A stretch of 58,457 bases of DNA from Xylaria sp. FL1777. Lineage: Eukaryota > Ascomycota > Sordariomycetes > Xylariales > Xylariaceae. Made by a program: the position numbers and the translations under genes. The notes below the pieces were generated by a model, which saw only the letters and a program-made list of their open reading frames with translations, made no database searches and was not told the origin of the DNA. This document shows positions 50,301 through 58,457 of the stretch, piece by piece (the stretch's first letter is position 1; each line of letters opens with the position of its first letter). The DNA is taken from contig MU400747.1 in NCBI GenBank assembly GCA_022578965.1, positions 1 to 58,457 on the forward strand. Reading direction: 5' to 3'.

Positions 50301-50897
50301 TATAAATCTTTTATGCTAACTTATTAAGTTTTTTATAGCTACATAAGTATAAAACAGTACTAAAAAAATAAAAGTAAGCATTAAAAATATTATTAAAAGC
50401 ATTATTATTACTAAAGCTATAAAATAAAAAAACACTTTTGCTATTATAACTAAATACAAAAAATTAGCAAGTTAAAGTAGTTATAAAAGCAGCAAATAGC
50501 GTATTACATAAAAAAAGTAAACAAAAAAAAAAGTAATAAAACATGCGTTGTTTTTTTTAATAATAAAATAAATTATCTAAAGTAAAAGCACGTTTATGCA
50601 ACAACTAAAGCTTAAAAGGTTTAAAAAACATTATATAATATAAAAGTTAATTAATATTACAAAATTAAAGTATATAATAAATATGTTTTTAGTATTAATA
50701 GAATAAAAAGCATAAAATATAAAATATAAACAGGATTAAATTAATAGAATATATAAAAAAAAATATAAAATAAACAACATTAAGTACATAAAAAAAAACG
50801 GTATGCATTAACATTTTTTAATTGAGCTAATAAAAGCATTATGTGTTTGTAAAATTATATGTTTATATTAATTCTTTATGTGTTTGTATTAATTCCC
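47320..50897. mobile_element. ~3.6-kb TIR DNA transposon relic, possibly Mutator-like
   Basis: The left end GGGAATTAATATAAATACAT and the reverse complement of the right end GGGAATTAATACAAACACAT match for about 88 bp. They pass through a second GAATTAATATAAACA unit and reach ATAATGCTTTTATTAGCT, with mostly C/T and A/G differences. The element lies between GTTTTTAAA on the left and TTTTTTAAA on the right, a 9-bp target duplication with one mismatch. A 9-bp duplication and long TIRs are typical of Mutator-like elements, but no transposase is legible after RIP, so the superfamily is only a suggestion. Confidence 0.75.
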
Positions 50898-53258
50898 TTT
50901 TTTAAAAGCTTTTTTTTTAAAACTATTTAAAGAAATTTAACTTTTTTTTGTTTTTATTACGTTTTTTTTTAAATACTTAAATAAAAGCATAATAATATAA
51001 AAATACCTGTTTATAAAATAGCAATAAAAATTATAAAACCTTAAAAATTGTTATAATACTTAATAAATATTTAATATAAGCTATTATTAAATAATATTTA
51101 TATATAAAAAGTTTATTTTAATTTTTTAGCTAAAAATAATATAGCTTAAAAATTTAATTTTTTTTTAGTAAAATTAGTACTTAAACAGCTTAATATATAG
51201 TTTTACTTTTTGTAGCTTTTTAATAACGTTTTAAATATATTTTATATAAAAATCCTTATTTAAAAAAAAAATAAGCATATTATTAAAATATGTAATATAA
51301 AATATATTTATTATATTATTAAGTACTTTTTATATATAACTTTAAAAAGTAGCAAAAATATTTAATAAACTTATAAGTATAACTAAAAATTTATAATAAC
51401 TATAGCATATATAAAACATTATTTTTTATTTATTTTTTTCTTAAATATATAAGCAATAATAAGTATTTTTAAAGTTAATTTTACTAAAGATTTTAGCTTT
51501 TAAAATCTTATTAAACAGCTTTAAAATAAATAATAAAATATATTAATTTTTATATATAACTTAGTTAAGTTTTTTATAGTTTATATATAAACATAAGCTT
51601 TTATTTTTCTTAAGTATAAAAAAAATTAAAGCGTTAATAAAACTAATAAACTTTTTAATTTTTTTTGCTTTTAGTATTTTATTAAGCTATTTTTATAGTT
51701 TTTTTAGCTTATTTTAAGCTAATAAGTATATAAAAAAATAAAATATAACTACGTTTTTTTTTAGCTTAATAGCAAGGTTTTTTTGCTTTAATTATAGTAA
51801 TATGTTTGTTTTGCTAATATTAAAAAACTTAAATAAGTTATAAAACTTTTTTAAAATTGCTATAAAATTAAAGCAACTAGAACTTTTTTCTAACTTTTTA
51901 AGCTATATAAGTTTAAATAATTAAATAATAACGTAATAATAAGCTTAGTTTTAGCAAGCTTTTATAAACTTAATTAAGCTAAATAATTTTACTTAAAAGC
52001 AATATAATTTAAAAAACTATTAATTAGTGCTTAAATTTAATATAATTTTTTTATTTTTTAAAGTAGTTTAAAATAATAAAAAAAAGCTGCTTTTAAAGCA
52101 ATAATTGCAGTTAATAGCTATATATATACGCTTAATTCTGCAAGTAATACTATAATTATTAATTAATTTGCAAATAACTTAATAAGCTTTATAAGTAAAA
52201 AATCTGCTTTTAGCAGCATGCTATAACGCAAATATACAAAAAAATGCTTGCTATAATTTATAATAAAAAACAAAAGTAAAACTAATATAGTTATATTTAG
52301 CACATAAATTAAAATTAATATAAATTTAAATAAATAGTTTTATAAAGCTAATAAAATAAATAATGCAAAAAGTATAAAAACAGCATAAAATAAGTATATA
52401 AAGTAATAATTTTAGTTTAAAACTTATAGCTAGTATAATTAATATTAAGCTTACTACTTATTTTTTAAGTTATAATATTATAGCTTTTATAAAAAAAGTA
52501 TATAAAACTTTAATTGCTATTTTTAGTTTTTTTTATTTATATTATAGTTTTTATTTATTTAGATTTTTTAAATAGTTCGTTTTTAAGTAGTATTACTATT
52601 ATAGCTAATATAACTATTAAGCTTATTGTTTTTATTATTATTATTATTATTTTTATTTTTAAGCTAAAAGTAATTAAAAGTAATATAACTAAGTTATTTA
52701 TAGCTATAGTAAGTAAAATTTTTATAAAAATTTAAATTTAAACTATTTTTATTATTGTTTTAAAGTTAATTTAAAGAAATTCTAAAAGTATAACAGTTTT
52801 TTAAAGTATAAATATTATTATTACTTTAGTTATTTATGTATTTTTAGTTTTAAAAGCAGTTATAACTTTTAATATTATTGCTTTTATAATATTAGTTTTA
52901 GCTTTTATAACTATTATTGCTTTTATAAAATCTTTAGTTATTATTATTATAACTATTATTATAATTATTGCTTTTTATAATAAACCTGTTATATATTAAT
53001 ATAACGGGTTCGCTCTTAAGGTCTTGATTTGCAAGTAATAATAAAATCTTTAGCAGTAGTTCGTTAAGGAGGTTTTTAGGGTATTTTTACTACTATGCAT
53101 TAATAAAGGTTTTAAAAAATTAAAAGTAATAAATGTATTAATGCTTAATAGTTATAAAAAATTAATAGCTAAAGAACTAAAACTAAGTAAATAACTAAAT
53201 ATAAAAAATATATAATTATATAAACAAAAAAAAGATAAAAAAAGTAATAATTTTTTTT

Positions 53259-53374
53259 AAATTACTGCAAGTTTAATAAGCACTAAATTATTATAAGCTT
53301 AGTAAGCTTTAAATTATTGTAAGCTTAGTAAGCTTTAAATTACTATAAGTTTAATAAACCAAGTAAATTATTAT
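53259..53374. repeat. 26-bp tandem repeat, about 4.4 copies
   Basis: The unit AAATTATTATAAGCTTAG plus TAAGCTTT repeats at 53259, 53285, 53311 and 53337, with a partial fifth copy. Copies differ mostly by transitions. Two central copies are nearly identical. It lies in a slightly less mutated part of the right AT block; its function is unknown. Confidence 0.7.
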
Positions 53375-56300
53375 ATAACTTTAGCTTTAATTAGCAAAAA
53401 AAAAGGTATAAAATATGTATAAAAATATTAAGCTGCTTTAAAAGCTACCTTTATGCTAATTTTATAACATTATTTTTTTTCTTTTAGAATTATTGTTTTA
53501 ATAATTTTCTATAAGTATTTTTTTTTTTTTTTTTTAATATGTTATAATATTAAAACGTATTAAAAAAACTAACTGCTTATTTAAAACAAAGCAAAAACTT
53601 ATTTTTGCTTTTTTTATTAATTTTACTAGCTATAAAGTTATGCTTTGTTTTTATTGCTTTAATTAATTATTAATATATAAAATAACAAATAATATATTTT
53701 ATTGTTTTAAATGCATATGTGTTAGTTGCTTTTATAACAAATTAAAAGTTTTAATTAACTTAATTAATAATATAGTTTTTAAGCACTGTTATTTTAAAAA
53801 AAAAAAAAAGCAAGCAAAGCAATAGCTACTTTTAGTTTAAAAAAAATTAAAATAAGCTTAAAATAGCTTTAACTTTATTTTAAGCAAATTAGCTTAGCTT
53901 TATATATAAAAACGTTTTTTAAAAGCAAAAAGTATTAAAATAGTTTAATAAAAGCTTTAGTTTTTAAATAAATTAAATAAAATAAAGCGTATTAAAAAAA
54001 AACAAAAAGCGCTAGCAAAAAAGCAAAAATAATAAAAAAAGCAAGCTAAAATAACATAAGCTGCTTTATTTAAGTTTAATTAAAATTTTTTAAGCGTTTT
54101 TTTTAAAGCTAACCTTTTTTTTTTAGTTTTAAGTAGTTAAAATATTAGCAATAAAACTAATTTATAACTACTTTAGCAGTTTTTAAGTGTTTTTTAAGTT
54201 TTTAAATATTATTAGCATATAAATATTTTTTTTATTTAATAAAATACTTTAAATTATTATTATTTTAACGGAAGTTTAATATACTTTTAACTTTATAAAC
54301 GTTTTAATTTGTTTTTATTTTTAGTTATGTTTTAATAAATGTTTTAATAAATACTAGTTTTAATACAAAAATATAAAAAATAAAATAAATTTATATATTT
54401 TTTAGTAATAATAGTTTATAGTTAATAAGTAAAATAATTTCTTTAATTTTAAAAAAGCTAAGTTTTTTAAATTTTAATTTATTGCTTAGTTGTTTTATTT
54501 TAATTTAAAAAATATTAATGTTTATATTTTATTTTTATTATAGCAAATAAACCTTGTTTTTTTTTTTAAAAGTTAGTTCTTTAGTTTGTTTTTTATTATA
54601 ATATATTAATATTTGTTATTATAAAAACTAAAAATATAGTTACAGTTTAGCTTGTAACGTTTTAATTTTTATTGTAATAGTTTTTGCTTAAAGTGCTATA
54701 ATTAAAATAACAAATGCTTTTATTAATGTTTTTTTTTGTTTTTTAATAATTGCTTGCTATTTATAAATAGCTTTATATAAAAATATGCTTATATTTTTAT
54801 TTATTAATATATTATATAAAATTTATATTATTAATAATTGTTTTATTTTATTGTTTTATTAATAGTTAATATAACTTTATAAATATTATTTTAGTATTTA
54901 GTTTAGTTTTTTTGTTTATTTATTTATTTATAAATAATAAGCAATTAAAAACTTTAATTTAATATTAATAAGTTTAAAAAAACTAGTTTTAAATTTAAAA
55001 GTAAATAATTTATTTTAGTTTAAAATAATCTTTTTTAATAGCTTATGCTTATTTAAATATTAGCATATAAAAGCATATATAAATTATTTAGCTATTATAT
55101 TTTTTTTAAACAGTAAAAAATAAGCATACTTAGTAAATCTATTAATAATAACTTATATTTTATTATATTATACTTTTATAACTAAATTAATTAATAAAAA
55201 TAATACTATAATAAAATCTTAAATAATAATATATTATGCTTGTTTAAATATTTATATAAGTTATAACAGTTTATAAAGCTTATATTAAGCTATTTTAGCT
55301 TTATTACAAATATTATACTTTTTTATAATAGCTTTAATTATGTTTTATAGTTTTAAAAAATTATATTTTTTTTATAGTTATTTAACTATTTTTGTTGCTT
55401 TTTAGTATTTATATAATAAGTATTTATAAAACTTTTTAATAAATTTATTTTATAAAAATTCTAATAAATAAACTTTACGTTTATACATTAGCTTGTTATT
55501 TTTTAATTTTTTATGCTTTTATAGCTATATTAACTTTTTTAAGTTATAAGCTTATTATAGCTATATATTTATAAAATCTTTAAGTATAATTTTAATTTTT
55601 AAGCTTTTATTTTTTTAAAAATATAATACTTAAATGTTTTTTTTTAAAACTTTAAATCTTTTTTAATTTTGTTAGCTTAATATGTTTGCTTAAATGTTTT
55701 TCTTTTTTTTAATATAGCATATTTTAAAGTTAAATTTAAAAAATAAAACTATTTAATTTTTATATTGTTTAATAATTTTTTACGTAATTATAAATTTTGT
55801 TAAGTTTTAATAATTTAAATAAATCTTAATTAGCTTTATAGTTTTTATAAAAAATAGTTTTTACTTTTTAAATGCTATAATAATTATAAGCAGTTTTTTA
55901 TTATATATAAAATATTATAATCCTGCGTTTTATAATACTTTAAAGTAGTAAGCTATTAAGTGCTATTTTTTGTTGTTTTTTAATTATTTTAAAACTTTTG
56001 CAATTATACTATTTAAAGTATTTATTTTTAGCTTTTTTTTTTTTTATAGATTAAGTAGTTTAACTATAAAATTAAAAATAACTTTTAGTTTTAATTCTTT
56101 AAAAGCTTTTTAAGCTTTTTTTAAAATTAAAAAAGATTTTTTTTTATATTTTGTTTTTATATACTTTATAAAATAAAATGCTATTTTTCTAAAGTTTTAA
56201 ATTAACATTTAAATATAGTTTAAAAATCCTAATGTTTATTATATGTTTATAATAATAGCTAAATTAAATATTTTTTAATTTTATACTATATTAATTTTTA

Positions 56301-58457
56301 ACTATTAAATTTATATTTGTTTTAAAGTAATTATAAATTTTAAAAAGTTAATCTTTTATATATATTATATATACTTTTTTATATTAAGTTATAATTTTGC
56401 TTGTTTAAGTGTTTTTAATATTTAAGTTATATGTTTTTTATATTTTTTTAATGTTTTAAAATAAATTAAAATATTATTTAAATAAATAAACATAAATTTG
56501 TTTAAAAACTTTTATAAAATTATTATTATTATATGTTAAAAGCTAGCTAATATATTTTATAGTTTTTATAGCATAACTATATATTTATATAATTTATATA
56601 TTGTTTATATAGCAGTTTTTTATTTTTTTTTTTTAGCTATTTTAATAGTATAATATTTATTTAAAATATTAATTATTATAAACTATTTTGCTTAACTAAT
56701 GTTTTTTTTTATAGTTATTAATAAAATAAAAAAATATTTATTTATAATAATAATTACATTTAATAATTAATAGTTAATTATTATTTATTATACTAGTTTT
56801 TTTTTTTTATTAATTAATTGTTTTTTATTTTTTATTTTAAGTATTAATACTATAAAATATTTAATAAATAACTAAAATTTTCTTAAAAATTTTTTTGCTA
56901 AGTTTTTTTAAATATATTTTTATAAAGCATTTATTTTATTTAAGCTTATATAATATACTTAATAAAGCTTTAATTAACATTTTTTTTAATAAAAATATAA
57001 TAGTTTTATAAGCTATATTTAAAAAGTTTTTTTTTTTTTTTTTTTTTAAATAGTTTATAAAATTTATAATATATTTTTAGTATTTTGTTTAAAATTCTTT
57101 TTGCAATTTTTCTAATTTTTTTGCTTTATTTTTTGCTTTTTTAATTAATAGTTTTTACTTTTTATTAAATTAAAAAATCGCTAATTTTTAGCTATAATAT
57201 TCTTAAAATAATATTATAATTAAATATATTAATAATATTTAATATAATTTGCTTTTTATATTTTTATATAAATATATTAAAAAGTTTAGTTTTTTTAAAT
57301 ATATAATTATTATTATAACTAAAAATACTTTTATTAAATCTTTTAATTTTTTAAAATTTTTGCTTATATTTTTAAAAAATTTTATTTTATTTTATTACTT
57401 TAAATAAAATTATATTAGCTTATATTTTTAAATTAATTAAAATATTATACTTTTTTTTTTAATTTATAAATTTAACTTTAAATTAATTTTATTAATTATT
57501 ATATTAAATTTTACGTAAAGCTTTAGTTTTTTTAGCTACTTATTGCCTTTTTAATAAATGTTTATTTTGTTTTTTAATTTTTTTTTATAAAATGTTTAAA
57601 TGTTTGTTTTTTTTAGTATTTTAAATATTATTATATTTTATTTTATTTTTGCTTTTAATTAAGCTTTAAATTATAGTTTTTAAGCTTTTTTATTTTTAGC
57701 AACTATTTTTTAATATAATTATACTTTAATTAGCTAGTAATATTTATAACAATTATTTTTATATTTTTTTAAAATAATATTATAAGTATAATTAAAATTT
57801 TCTTTAAATATTATAAATTTTTATAAATTTTTATAATAAATTATAATTATAATTAATTATTTTATTTTATAAAAGTTCTATATTTTTGTTTTTATAATTT
57901 ATTTAAAAAATTAATTATTTTTTAGTTTATTAAATAAATATTAGTAATAATAATATATTATATAATAATTTTATAATACTTTATTATATTTTAAATTTTT
58001 TAAGCATAAAATATTATTATTATTTTTTATTATAGTTTTATTATACTAATAACTTTTAGCAATTAATTAAATTATTAGTTTTAATTTTTAAAACATATTA
58101 GTTTTTGCGCTAACTATTAATGCTTTTTTGTTTTATTATATTTAAAGCAATTTAAATTATAAAAATACTTTGTTTATTTTTATTAATTTTTTTTTATAGT
58201 GTTTTTTATAGCTTTTAATTTTATTTGTTTTTGCTTTAAAGTTTTATAAGTTTTATTTTTTTAAGTTTATTTAGCAATTAAATATTTTAGTAATTTATAA
58301 TTAATTTAATAATTATATTATTTATAATTATAGTTTTATTTTTTTAAATATAATTTTTTTAAGCTATATTTTAAGCTTTAATAGTTTAAAGTTTTTATAG
58401 TTTTATAAGTTTACTAATTATATTAATTTATTACTTTTTATTATTTGCTACTTTTAA

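Larger units (their letters stand above)
40540..58457. repeat. Right AT-rich, RIP-saturated block
   Basis: About 18 kb of almost pure A+T with no gene. Reading frames are rare, short and low-complexity. Strand skew alternates (A-rich near 44,600-46,800, T-rich after about 54,000), suggesting nested or adjacent elements in different orientations. Two features remain readable and are listed separately: a TIR transposon at 47320-50897 and a tandem repeat at 53259-53374. At 52,985-53,095 a less-mutated segment holds an inverted repeat around ACCTGTTATAT and ATATAACGGGT. The transposon origin is inferred from composition. Confidence 0.85.

Noticed and set aside
53259..53374. CRISPR-like array
   Set aside because: Units are contiguous with no unique spacers and the genome is fungal; it is a simple tandem repeat.

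Overview
The window looks like filamentous ascomycete (Pezizomycotina) DNA. The genes carry short introns of about 45-95 nt with GT..AG ends and CTAAC-type branch sites. Cytochrome P450, O-methyltransferase and MFS families are packed together, and the GC-balanced gene island is embedded in extremely A+T-rich, gene-free DNA of the kind left by repeat-induced point mutation (RIP). The species cannot be named from the sequence.

Layout. 1-4680 is an AT-rich block with a striking ~485-bp imperfect palindrome near its left end. 4681-12300 has balanced base composition but holds broken genes: an aminoglycoside-phosphotransferase (APH)-like kinase pseudogene (+) and a minus-strand DUF3435 pseudogene, the tyrosine-recombinase superfamily that includes Starship captains. 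13119-40400 is a gene island. In order it holds a DHA2-type MFS pseudogene (-), a P450 (-) whose heme cysteine codon reads Tyr, a 297-bp MITE, a second P450 (-), an O-methyltransferase (+), a degraded cation/Ca exchanger (-), a Ser/Thr-rich single-span membrane protein (-) with an LTR retrotransposon inside its first intron, a DHA1-type MFS (+), a possible small Ser/Thr-rich gene or fragment (+), a PD-(D/E)XK-like fungal protein (-), a class I methyltransferase (+) and a third P450 (-) bracketed by a 45-nt inverted repeat. 40540-58457 is a second RIP-saturated AT-rich block, within which the ends of one ~3.6-kb TIR transposon and a 26-bp tandem repeat are still readable.

How the genes fit together. 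Three P450s, two methyltransferases and two efflux-type transporters are the tailoring and export part of a secondary-metabolite locus. No PKS, NRPS, terpene cyclase or prenyltransferase backbone gene is visible here. Several parts are damaged (one transporter, one P450, the exchanger), partly by G-to-A changes of the RIP type, so the locus looks like a decaying or partial cluster in a transposon-rich, mutation-prone compartment. Gene models for the three P450s, both methyltransferases, the DHA1 MFS, the PD-(D/E)XK-like protein and the Ser/Thr-rich protein were spliced by hand. Each closes to an exact multiple of three with sensible splice sites.
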